A stretch of DNA of 64,000 bases, from NCBI GenBank assembly GCA_944548615.1, contig OX155955.1, positions 6,055,381-6,119,380 of the forward strand. Direction: 5' to 3'. Origin of the DNA: Micropterix aruncella. Its lineage: Eukaryota > Arthropoda > Insecta > Lepidoptera > Micropterigidae. The notes below the pieces were generated by a model. That model worked only from the letters and a program-made list of their open reading frames with translations, made no database searches and was not told the origin of the DNA. Within the stretch, counting starts at the first letter, position 1. Each line of letters starts with the position of its first letter. The translations under genes and the position numbers were made by a program. This document shows positions 54,351-64,000 of the stretch, in pieces.

Positions 54351-54714
54351 CAACCTGTCGGATGCCCACCCAGATCTCCACCACTCACCGCCGCCGCCCG
54401 ATCCCTTACTCGCTGCTGTCGTTAGAGAGGTATCAAAGTATTATTAAGAAATTGATTTGAAGATTTTATTACATACAACTAACGGACTTCTTGTATCTTC
54501 TAGACGTCTCCGCCATGGTCGCCTGGACTGTCCCGTCTGTTGTCGTCGCAGCTTAGAACGGTTTGTATATATAATAAATATAGTTTGGCAAATTGATTTT
54601 GGAGATTCACGGAATTCTTGTATCTTTTAGACGTCATCTCCGCGGTCGAGATTTCGCTCGCCACAGCCAGGACCGTCCCATCGAGTACCTCCACCTCTAC
54701 CTTTTATTTTCTAA
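54351..54714 (+). CDS. Putative gene 3' end, three small exons, unit 3
   Basis: Same layout as unit 2: exons 54351-54429, 54504-54560 and 54631-54714. One change turns an RS repeat Ser into Phe (GAGATTTCG). The frame, splice motifs and stop are kept. It has the same uncertainty about whether it is expressed. Confidence 0.4.
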
Positions 54715-55148
54715 AATGCAATGTATTATCTTTATAATGGCTCGATTGATTGCGTTTCTTCGTAAACTAAAGTCCTGTACTATTGTAGTCCCGCAGAACT
54801 ATTGTAGTCCCGCAGGTTATTCGCGTGTTAGTTTGATTTTACTATGTTCTTACGATCTAGATTATATGTACAACTTACGAGCTATGTTAGCTTCGATCTA
54901 CTTTATATGTACAACTTACAAAATTTGTTAGCGAAGTAGAACTAATGTGGTAATTGTCTAAATTATTATGTTCAATGATTATCTTATTTTAGTTTCACAC
55001 ATATATTTTGTGATACATTTGTGTCAGTGATACATGTGATACATTTCACACGGACAACTTTCTGCGCGTCGAATGTAAAATGAACGGTTGTCACTTTTCC
55101 GCACTAAAACTAACTACCGAAGATAAAGCAGCTGAATCTAAGACCGAT

Positions 55149-55203
55149 TATGAATGAATGAATGAATGAATCTAAGACCGATTATGAATGAATGAATTAA
55201 TGA
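55149..55203 (+). repeat. GAAT microsatellite at the array end
   Basis: ATGAATGAATGAATG runs occur twice around TCTAAGACCGATT, a phrase from the end of the 910-bp unit. Confidence 0.8.
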
Positions 55204-56664
55204 ATCTATCATTATCTTATTTTAGTTTCACACATATATATTTTTATACCTAACGATGAAAAAATGATAGTGGTTGTAAAAAGTCTGTTGGCTAAAATTG
55301 TACTGTATTATCTTTGGTAGGTATATTATGTAAATGTTTTGTATACCTAACATTAAAAATAGGTTTCCTCTTGATTTGCTTACTGATTCTTCTCAGAGTG
55401 GCCATTTTCGAATCAGTTGTAAGTCATAAAAAATATGTTTGATTTGTGGGAAAATCGTGTTTTATTTCTTCGTATGATTTTTTGGTAAATATTTTTTTTT
55501 TGTATTTTTGTAACAAATTTTTTTTTTTTATAAAGTTTATACGTAAAATAATGAAAGAATTTATATTCTGCAAAGATTGCGTAACATATTATGTTATTAC
55601 AACCACTGCAAATTTTATCGATATTATCAAATGTGTTAGCCCATCACTAGTGGCTTTCAGCTTTTTGTATGGGAATTATTGCAAACTTCCAGTATTATTT
55701 ATTATTATTTTTACTATGAAACGTGACTGTTTAGAGTATAATAATTACTTATTGGACATATAACAAGCGCCAATATATTTCAAAAACTATTAAAGACTTC
55801 GGAATTATGACGGTTCAAAAATAGTACTGCTTTTTTGAGGACAGATTTGAAACATATTTAGTTTTCTATATCTATAAAACAAACTGGAGGTTTTTGTTCT
55901 ATTTATAGCATAGTATGATATAGTAGTCGACTGATTTCAACACAATTTCAAATAAAAAGAGCCTCTAATCATTCATAAATAAAACATACATAAAAAAAAA
56001 TACTCGATGATTCATCAAAAATTTTCGTGGTTTTCATGAGCTAATATCTAAATATTTTTGTATGCTAATAAGTAAAACGAAATAATAGTTTTGATAAAGA
56101 ATATAATACAGATGACGTAAGTATTTACAATTTCTAAATAGACTTCCGTATTTTCTCGTAACACAATTATACGGCAGAAATGGCGAGTTTTTTTCACTTC
56201 TTTGAAGTTCTCACATTTATTCATAATTATCCAATTGTTTTACAAAATGATATTTCAATATTCTATATTCGAAATTTCAATGCCATCATTGTTCAGTTGT
56301 TCTTTTTATGATTGGTGTAGTAGTTTCGTAGTTATAGTCCTTGAAGTCGAGCGCCGTCGATGTCGCCGAAAATCCTGCAAAAGTGACAGATGATTCCATG
56401 AAAATACCCATTTACTCCAAGGGAATACACTTTTCATACGTATAAACCAATTATCATAACATTTATTCTACTATTTTGTGGTGACCTCAGAAATACGTTT
56501 TTAAAATCTTCGACAAACTTTTCTGGCGATGAAAATCATGCGGCGAAATTTACGAGGTAAATACATCGTATGTTTTTAACCCGCAATGTTTAAAATGATA
56601 CCACAATGTAAAAATGACATATATAATTAAGTTATAATTCTAATGTTGTTTTTAATTTTTTTTA
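55204..56664. other. No gene recognised
   Basis: Very AT-rich. The 105-codon plus frame at 55446-55763 is Phe/Ile-rich by composition and has no motif. Confidence 0.45.
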
Positions 56665-56925
56665 AATATTTTTATTTTATTCTCGTAACAGATGAGACTT
56701 GCCCTCTCGACAGAAATTATCTAACGATATTATTATCACCTCTACACAGGTTAATTCCTAGTGGGTGTTAAACCATATATTTATATCAAAAAGATGAATC
56801 TTCTTTCTGAGCTAGGTTTAGAATTTGTACACTTTTGAAAAATGTTTTTGTGCTAAGGTTTGTAACTCTTATCTTGAGATTTTTTGTAACTTTTATCTTG
56901 TATTTTGAATTTCGGATAAAACAAA
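56665..56925 (+). repeat. Repeat F, copy 2
   Basis: Homologous to 27041-27260, starting at GTAACAGATGAGACTTGCCC and keeping the same order of short phrases. It is followed by a tandem-like pair, TTGTAACTCTTATCTTG and TTGTAACTTTTATCTTG. Confidence 0.55.
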
Positions 56926-57177
56926 AAAATAATAAGTAAAACATTCAAAGAAAAGATAAATAAAACAAACTTTATTCTACTACCAAAGGGTTCCATTTTC
57001 AAATGATGAAAATATATTTTTTATGTGTTTTGTGTACGTGGCCATTCCGGAAACTTTCAGCGAAACCTATTTACATAGCAACATGGTGTTAGTAAATATG
57101 CCTATTTGGAGGTAAAGGTCTTTGCCAAACTCTACAAAAAAATGTACTCTATTAAAAAAATCTTTACGAAAGCAAAA

Positions 57178-57830
57178 TAGAGCTGTCAACTACAACGTTC
57201 GAACCCGTCACCTCAGGAAGTTTTTAAGATTGGTCGTTCTATCTCCCGTGAAGTGACAGAAGACTTGGACAAAACAGTCCACCATAAAGTTCCGCCACAT
57301 GCGCGTAAGAGGCCAACGCCTTATCCGCGAGATTACCAGGTATTTTACCCAGCGGGCTTACACTCACGCCCTTACTTCCAATGACGACCAGATTACTTCG
57401 GTCTCTCGACTGGTTACGAGTTCGAGGTCGCTTGCGCGGTCCTCTCCCTTACGAAGCGGTGAAAAGTTGTAAAGCGAATCTATCGCGGACCACGGTGTCC
57501 TTTGCCCGGCTTGTTCCACCCGGGATCGGATAGCCGATGGTCGTTTCAAGAGCAGTCGCAGTAAGGTCAGCAACCACCCCCGCTTTATAGGAAACAGTGC
57601 TGCTTCCAGACTCCCCCGACTGTTAGTCAGAGTGCACAATCGATTGGCTTACGCCGCACGGTGCGCAGACCGTCCAGGAGCGCCAGAAGATTGACTACTA
57701 GGGGAAACTAGCAAAGGCTCGCACTTCATGCATGGAGGCCGTCGGATGGGTGTTGACCCGTGAGTGTGACCAACCCTGAACAAATGGGTTTTCGTGGCCA
57801 ACTCATTATCTCCCAAAGCAGTGGCAGAAA
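57178..57830 (-). repeat. Family A copy A8, nearly complete
   Basis: The most complete uninterrupted copy, about 650 bp. On the minus strand it runs from GAGTTGGCCACGAAAACCCA through helix 1 (CCTTACT against CGTAAGG, one mismatch), helix 2 (CCCGG/CCGGG) and helix 3 (CCAGT/ATTGG with a G-U, inner GACC/GGTC). It ends with GGTGACGGGTTCGAACGTTG. The terminal motif here is decayed to GAACG. It gives the best view of the element's limits. Confidence 0.8.
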
Positions 57831-59597
57831 TTTAAATGAAAGTGGTTCGCGATTCAATACGACGACTGGCCCCGTAGGTTAAATGCCTGCATTAAAAATC
57901 CTGACATCCATTTCGAATTAATGTATAATATTATGTTTCTGTTATAACCGATTTTACTATTAAAATATACCATCGCCAATCTATACAAGTATGTGAGTCG
58001 CGCCAAAAATTATAGTTTGCTGTTTTATTGTTATTGGGGTAAAATCAAGCTTCGAATCTTTCTATACATGTCCCAAGAGCTTAATTTCTTAGTTTTATTG
58101 TAATTCTAATTGCAGCGACATGTCGTAGACATACGTTGATGATTTTATCCACTGATACCTCTTACGTGCTTAGTAGTGATTCCTCGCAAATAACTTAACA
58201 CTTTGTCAGATTTAATCGTTATTTAAATGACAGAAAACTTTATTCTGCAGCCAAAGATTAAAATTAGTTTAGTAGATCTGTAGCTAGTTTTAAATTACAG
58301 TAAACTATTTTTTTAATTGTCCCATTTACACAACAAAAAAACATCTCGTGAGAGAAGTTATTCGGTTTTTTCATCCCCTGGAAAGTTTGCTTATTGGCAT
58401 GCACGAGGTCTCACATATAGAGCGACGTTATGTTGATAGACCCTATAGTTTAACTTTTATATACTTGTGAATGTATGACAGATCTTAGAAAACGACTATA
58501 TATGTATATTATAGTATACTAGAATTTTAGACTGGTTCAAGAATAGCCCCCCTGGTATTTTCGTTGTGATGTAACAAAGAAGGGAAGATGGGATGGGGGA
58601 GGGGTTCTGTCGAAAAAAGTTTCGTTTTGAATTTTTCATTAGGATAAGGGCGCGGCGGGGGTGAACCTACGAGACCAGGTGCTCGGCGGCGAGCGCACCC
58701 TATATAGTCGCTTTTATACAACCGGATAAGACCCAAATTGACAAATGAGTCAACTCGCCCCATTCGGGTGTCATCGATCCCGCTTCCCTTGTTTATACAG
58801 ATGACGTAAATGGTTTAATACGATATTGTTGGCTGTCATTTGGTTTAGCGGATATTCGTCATATTAATGTATCGATAAAATATGTTCTTATAAATGTTCC
58901 TATATATGTTCTCAAATGAGAATTTTCAGAGATGGTTTACACTATTGGAATAGGGAAATGGCATCCTACCTAAGTAGACAAAAGATACAAGCTGCGAACC
59001 ATAATTACCCGACGGCAAAAAGAGTAGATCACCTGATTTACTTTGTAAAGTTCCGGGTTAGATTCCTTACTGGGCCTTTCCGTTTGGATAAAATTAACTT
59101 AATTGCATTTGAATTCCGTTGATCAAATGGAATAACGAGACACGTAGACACCTTATCCTTTCGCAAATTTCATAGTAGGATTGGTTGTAATAAAAACATA
59201 ATTACAAATTAAATAAATCAAATTATTATTAAATTGTTATAATTAATATGACAAATTAAGTTAATACCATGATCTCGCAAATGCCGTCATCCAGAACGGC
59301 TTCACTGTTCACCCTCACGCGGTTAAAGATACGCTCGTGACCTTGCCAGCCAAATCTCCGTTTCACCTCTTTAACGTAATTGGCCTCTCCAGAAACTATT
59401 CAACTCCTTCCTAGAAAAAAATATTTAAAACCGCGATTTCCGCATGTAAAATTCTATGGCTTCGAAGGGCAAGTGAATGGGTGGTAAGGTCAACGCTCAC
59501 GTGCAGCAAGACGGTTGTCCTAAACCTGCCGGTTGTTAGTCCGGAGTCCACCGCTCACCCCTCAAATGTGTAATGACAGTTACATAGTACATTCATA
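57831..59597. other. No gene recognised
   Basis: Mostly AT-rich. A GC-richer part at 58600-58790 contains CCTATATAGTCGC and might be single-copy or promoter-like, but nothing downstream is recognisable. Another GC-richer part at 59260-59560 is also unassigned. Confidence 0.4.
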
Positions 59598-60490
59598 AGT
59601 TCTGTCACACGGTTTTTTCGTGATGAAAACGACAAAAGATTTTTAAATATTTTTTTTTTGGACATATTCACTGATTATCTATATACAATTCAGCAATATA
59701 ATATTCGAAATTGCCATTATTTTCTTTCCATCACGACCGAAGTTTTTCTGGCCACCTATCGATCGCGGCACGCACCTTCATGCATTGGAAAGTTTGGCAC
59801 TGCTCGGACAAGGGCGCGCTTTAGAGACTCAATATTTAGGTATCGAGTAGAGCAAATAAAACTAACCACAACTTGGAGTCCAATGGATTCAGGTCTGGGG
59901 TACCAACTGTCCAATTATCCGTGGAAATAAAGTTCGGTACATTTTTTTAACCACTCTTCAGTCGTTTTTGCCTTTTGTGCTGGAGCGGAGTCTTGTTGAA
60001 AAGTCCACAGCATGTTTGCAAACAATGTCTAGTTAAGAGGCTTCACAACGTTTTCCAAAATGTCGGTTTGGTAAACTTTCGCCGAAGTTTTGACTCCTTT
60101 TTCACGAAAATGGTGCTCGTTGACGCCGTCAAAGGCGACACCCTAAAATACCATCACAGAAGTCGGATGGTGACCTCGCTGAACTTTTGAAACAAGTTTC
60201 GACGCATGTCAGTATGATGGAGCATACACACTATCATTTTGCCTATTGAACGATTCTTCTACGGTGAAGATTTCATGGTCAGTAAAGTGAATTCGTCTGT
60301 GAGCGTTCTCCGCGAACTGGCGACGCAGCGCTTTGGATTTTTGCTTCCGTTTCAGCTTCAACGCCTCCGAGAGTAAGTGCCCGGTGAGTCATTTGTATGC
60401 TCGGAGTCCCGTTATCTTTCATAATGCACTGGATGAATACCGGCGAGATGTTTATCTTCTGAGCCAAAATTTTCTGCTTGCGGAGCGGTA
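59598..60490 (-). pseudogene. Mariner transposase, C-terminal two thirds, decayed
   Basis: On the minus strand the reading starts in the helix-turn-helix (LRKQKILAQKINISPVFIQC). It continues through FTDHEIFTVEESFNRQND (first catalytic Asp), a VQRGHHPTSVMVF block, EKGVKTSAKVYQTD, and WTFQQDSAPAQKAKTTEEW (second Asp). In another frame PDLNPLDSKLW follows with the third Asp, about 37 residues later, as in maT/DD37D-like mariners. Several stops and at least one frameshift are present. A TGTCACAC-type end may lie near 59608. The first 180 bp (60490-60311) are identical to 62636-62815 in opposite orientation. Confidence 0.8.
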
Positions 60491-60514
60491 ATTGGGCCAC
60501 TAAGACCCGCTCGT

Positions 60515-61240
60515 TTTTGGGTCAGCCCAACTCACTGTTTAACTCCCATCCGGTAGCCTGCAAGAAGATGTTTGAACCTTGCGAGGACTCTTGTATCCCC
60601 TGCCACTGAGTAGGCAGGTGGGTCAGGTTATCCCGGGTGATATCTTTCGGGCGCAGTTGGGCGGATTGGGCTTCGTGCGGCGTCAGCCAATCGACTGCAC
60701 TCCAGCGAATTACCGGGGGTCTGGAAGCGATATACTGAAGGGGTGGTTGTTGACTTAATGTCAGCTACTCTTGAAACGAGCCGTTGGCTACCCGATCCCA
60801 TGTGAACGGACGGCAAAGAACGCCACGGTCCACGATAAATCGACCGAATTACCGGCAACATAAGGTAGAGGCAGCGCACGCGACTTCGGACCAGTAACCA
60901 GACGGGAGGACGGAGAAATCCGACCAAATCTAATAGTCAGGGCGCGAGGTTGGCCCATTGTATTCTCTTCTCAGTGCCTCGCGGTAAGGCGTTAGACTCT
61001 GACGGGCATATGTGCGTAGCTACTGCTAGACGGTAACTAGAGCTGTCGACTACAACTGGCGAACCCGTCACCTCAGGAAATTTTAACGAAATTTGATCGT
61101 AGACTGTTTCTTTCCTAGATGGTAAACTGTTTCTTCCCATTCACTGGTCTACACATTCACTCCAGGTTGAAAGAACGATCAATATTTAACACCTTCCTGG
61201 GGCGACGGATTCGCCCGTTGTAGATGTGACCTCATAAGTG
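60515..61240 (+). repeat. Family A copy A9 with an inverted tail inside
   Basis: A diverged subfamily copy. Helix 1 is only partly conserved and helix 2 is largely lost. Near 61035-61085 the terminal motif occurs reversed (AACCCGTCACCTCAGG), and the normal one closes the copy at about 61195-61220 (GGGGCGACGGATTCGCCCG). This copy looks older than A7 or A8. Confidence 0.65.
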
Positions 61241-61808
61241 ACCTTATTACACCTTTCGTTATGCATAATCGCCCATAATTTTCGTTATCTAAATACCCCT
61301 TAAAAGCCTAGTTGGCGCATTCACTCCCTGAGATACAAATTAATACTTGCATGTAGGTAATCACTTATCATATTGTGTGAAAGCAAAAATTGATTTGAGT
61401 CGATAAGTGGGAGGAGCATTATCGACATATCGCATCCCTTTCTCTCAATTTATGCTTTCTTCGCGTGTTGATGGCCCCCAATCGGACACAGTAGGTAATA
61501 CGTCACTTTTTGTGTAGGCACCCAATTTAATGGGGTTTTTTTTCACAGTTCAGGGGAGAGAGATACTGAATCATCACTGTGTGACTTTAGCGTTTTATTT
61601 CTACAGGGGCAGTTTAATTAATGTAAATGTAATACTAATGTAAGTGTGTAGATATATGTACAAGCGTATAGATATACGATATAGATTCTAAGGGGGTTTT
61701 TTAGGCGCATATGGCTTGGTTTAAGGCCCCAATCTTCAAAAAAATATCCTTAACGATTTTTTAGTGATGATATTAAAAAAATATATTTTAAAAGTAAAAA
61801 ATACATAG
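61241..61808. other. No gene recognised
   Basis: AT-rich; nothing assignable. Confidence 0.45.
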
Positions 61809-62110
61809 TGGGCCCGATTGCGTTTCTTTGTGAACTAAAACTAAAAATAGTCCAAGCGAACGAGACAGAGCAATACGTTAGAGCGGAATATGAAACTAAC
61901 GATCGTCGATAAATACTACCTGCCGAGCTTATACTCGTCCGAATAAATTCGAGCATATTTCGTGCGGTGTAAGATTTGAACTTGGCGGGCAATTTTAATG
62001 CGAAAAAGTGACAACCGGTCATCTCACACTCCGCTCTAGCGTATTGCTCTGTCTCGTTCACACGGACTGATTTCCGATTTAAGTTCACAAAGAAACGCAA
62101 TCGAGCCCAG
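61809..62110. mobile_element. MITE with inverted GGGCNCGATTGCGTTTC ends
   Basis: The ends TGGGCCCGATTGCGTTTC and (inverted) TGGGCTCGATTGCGTTTC extend inward for about 35 bp (CTTTGTGAACTTAAA-like), and a second inverted pair, GAGACAGAGCAATACG / CGTATTGCTCTGTCTC, lies further in. A 3-bp AGT may be the target duplication, but the palindromic ends make that unclear. Related phrases occur within the 910-bp units. Confidence 0.7.
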
Positions 62111-62332
62111 TATGCGATAATTCGCAATATGAGTTATATTTAGGATTTTTTATGTATTCATTTTGGAATGTTTGAATATATAAATGGGCTTCAAAATTAG
62201 CTCTTTTTCTTCGAATACGCTTGGAGTTGATTTCGTGCATTCATATATGGACAACTAATTGGATATCACAAAAAATATTTGGCACAAAATTTAATTCATA
62301 TATGCTTATTTCGTTTACGCTGGTATTTTTTT

Positions 62333-62815
62333 GTCACACGTGAGAATTTACGCTACACTTGAGAGTAAAACGTTTTCGGTGTCAGTTATCTACAATCATG
62401 GAATGGGACGATATCGAAAATCGTGTTGTTATTGCCAGCTCACAAAAATATGCAATGGAACCGGGCGATATCTTTCGGACTGTGCAGCCACTCGGTGGTA
62501 ATCGTAAATTGGTGTATTTAGCTCTAAAGTTGTTCGAGGATATTAGTGGAGTAATCGACTGTCCAAGATCTGGCTGCCCGCGAGATGTGAGAACTCCCAT
62601 AGCCTTCAAATCCGTGGAGAGTCGAATTCGTCGAATACCGCTCCGCAAGCAGAAAATTTTGGCTCAGAAGATAAACATCTCGCCGGTATTCATCCAGTGC
62701 ATTATGAAAGATAACGGGACTCCGAGCATACAAATGACTCACCGGGCACTTACTCTCGGAGGCGTTGAAGCTGAAACGGAAGCAAAAATCCAAAGCGCTG
62801 CGTCGCCAGTTCGCG
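62333..62815 (+). pseudogene. Mariner transposase, N-terminal third
   Basis: After a leader starting TGTCACACGTGAG, the frame begins MEWDDIENRVVIASSQKYAM (62398). It carries a first helix-turn-helix, an FEDISGVIDCPRSGCPRD linker and the second helix-turn-helix (LRKQKILAQKINISPVFIQC), then runs into foreign sequence after QSAASPVR. The frame itself is open, but the catalytic domain is missing. It is the complement of the minus-strand piece at 59598-60490: the two share 180 identical bases and together would cover a mariner of normal length. A 29-bp direct repeat (62304-62332 and 62828-62856) flanks it. Confidence 0.8.
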
Positions 62816-64000
62816 CTTATTTCGCTTCTGCTTATTTCGTTTACGCTGGTATTTTTTTTAAAAACCTATTTTCTTCATTTAGACGTCAAAATACGAATAA
62901 TTCTCATTTCACTCAAAATAAATAATATTGAAATATTATACAATAGAAGTGTTGAAAAAAATAAGGATATTTTTTTCTTCTTCATAATTTTGCAAGTTTC
63001 TGAAATTTTGTGTGAATCCCGGCTTTATTTCTAATATCATTTTAGTTTATGGGGCCTTAAGCAAAATTACGAAACAATGTATTTTGTGTTTAAAAATAGA
63101 AAATTTTTACAAAGTGAGAAACATGTTGGGCAAATCTGATTGACATGTTGTTAAATTGATATTTAGATAACATGTTGTCGAGTTCTAATATACGAGTTGT
63201 CGAGTTCTAATATACTAAATGTGTACTAATGAGTACAACGTTGGCGTAGGTAGGTATTCAACAATCTGTTACTAAAGATTTAATAACCTGCTTCTTGAGC
63301 TGTGGGAAGTTTTGTGTGAATTGAAGTCTGTGCATATCAGCTAAATCGCACAGATTGAGACTTCGGTACGAAAGTTCTGCGGCCGTAAAACAGAACTTCA
63401 CTCCGAGAGGTCATAAAACGTCTGGATAGAATCGAGTCGATACTCGGCATTCGCTTATCATTTTCCCAACGAGACTATTTATGACAAGTGATATCGCTTT
63501 TGTTTGCGTTGATTTTGTAAGAGGATAGCTTTCGTCCATCGTTGGAACGTAATGTAATGTCGCGGCTGGAGAATTTTGTCAGTGGCAAATATGAATGGAG
63601 TATATGTAGGATGAGTAGATTGGGATAGAATATTTTTCTTCGAATATAAATTAAGGAACGTTTTCGGCTTTTTTTCTTCTCAAAAATGACTTTTTAATGG
63701 TTTAGTGTACTTCTCTCAGAGCCGAAGACATCAGTGAAAAGAAATTTCTAGAAAACGATACAAAATATATTGTTTTAGCCGGGGCAAGATGTGTTTTTTT
63801 CAAAAAGACACATCATTCATAGACTATTTATGACTCTGTGTCTGTGAAAATGTTTGCGAGCTTAGTTAAGATTTTAACTCCCTACCTTTGGGTTATTATT
63901 AAAAAAGCAGGTAAAAATTCGTTGGGTTTATTTCATTACATTTCTTTCTAACAATAAATTTTTACAATATATCAAAACGCTTTTTTACACAATAGACTTA
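62816..64000. other. No gene recognised
   Basis: AT-rich. A GTTGTCGAGTTCTAATATAC phrase occurs in two adjacent copies near 63173-63214. A GC-richer part lies at 63310-63450. No coding family is seen. Confidence 0.45.

Larger units (their letters stand above)
52504..55148 (+). repeat. Tandem array of 910-bp units (2.9 copies)
   Basis: The units begin with TTTTGTGTTTTTTTTC at 52504, 53415 and 54325, spacings of 911 and 910 bp. They are nearly identical; differences include an extra G near 52836 in unit 1, AGAGCGG versus AGAACGG, and a short deletion near 55040 in unit 3. Each unit holds three exon-like segments and then an AT-rich part. That part shares GATTGCGTTTCTT, GTTGTCACTTTTCCGCA and CACACGGAC phrases with the MITE at 61809. 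A degenerate piece follows at about 55206-55240. Confidence 0.9.

Noticed and set aside
52504..55148. CRISPR-like array
   Set aside because: Units are 910 bp, nearly identical throughout and without short spacers; this is a eukaryotic tandem duplication.
55446..55763. 105-codon Phe/Ile-rich frame
   Set aside because: The composition is what AT-rich DNA gives by chance; no motif or neighbour supports it.
56980..56995. CCAAAGGG as the missing piggyBac 3' end
   Set aside because: It is not followed by TTAA and the preceding bases do not match the inverted left terminus.

Overview
The window looks like insect nuclear DNA, most probably from a moth or butterfly. It is AT-rich, its genes are split by short GT-AG introns, and nearly all recognisable protein sequence comes from eukaryotic transposable elements. 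The 42.1-42.6 kb block ends in a CCTCC-T(n)-GTCGGTT motif that I recall as common in Lepidoptera. That assignment rests on memory and is not proven. I recognise no host housekeeping gene, no rRNA, no canonical tRNA and no CRISPR array.

Layout from left to right. At 0-5 kb there are copies of a GC-rich structured repeat (called family A here), one split by a 5'-truncated LINE, followed by two more decayed LINE fragments. At 5.3-11.1 kb there is a complete PIF/Harbinger DNA transposon with CTG target duplications and two tail-to-tail genes. Its five-exon transposase is open throughout, while its Myb/SANT-like partner gene is frameshifted. At 11-31 kb there are more family A copies, LINE remnants, a mariner remnant, several inverted-repeat elements and long stretches where I see no gene. 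At 32.8-41.7 kb there is a minus-strand Helitron whose 3' end was split by a full-length BEL/Pao LTR retroelement with apparently identical 1,255-bp LTRs, a 5-bp target duplication and one intact 1,842-codon Gag-Pol frame. At 42-49.5 kb there are a Helitron replicase fragment, a hairpin element, a hAT-type MITE and a 903-bp foldback element. At 49.5-55.2 kb there is the 5' part of a piggyBac element, a family A copy carrying a nested hAT element, and a tandem array of 910-bp units, each holding three exon-like segments. At 57-64 kb there are two more family A copies and the two halves of a broken mariner lying in opposite orientation.

The two observations I find most interesting are family A, whose copies keep potential RNA helices with paired base changes, and the 910-bp array, where a gene-like 3' end (three short exons with proper splice sites and matching phases) is repeated nearly three times. 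The window as a whole is a record of nested insertions whose relative order can be read from target-site duplications.
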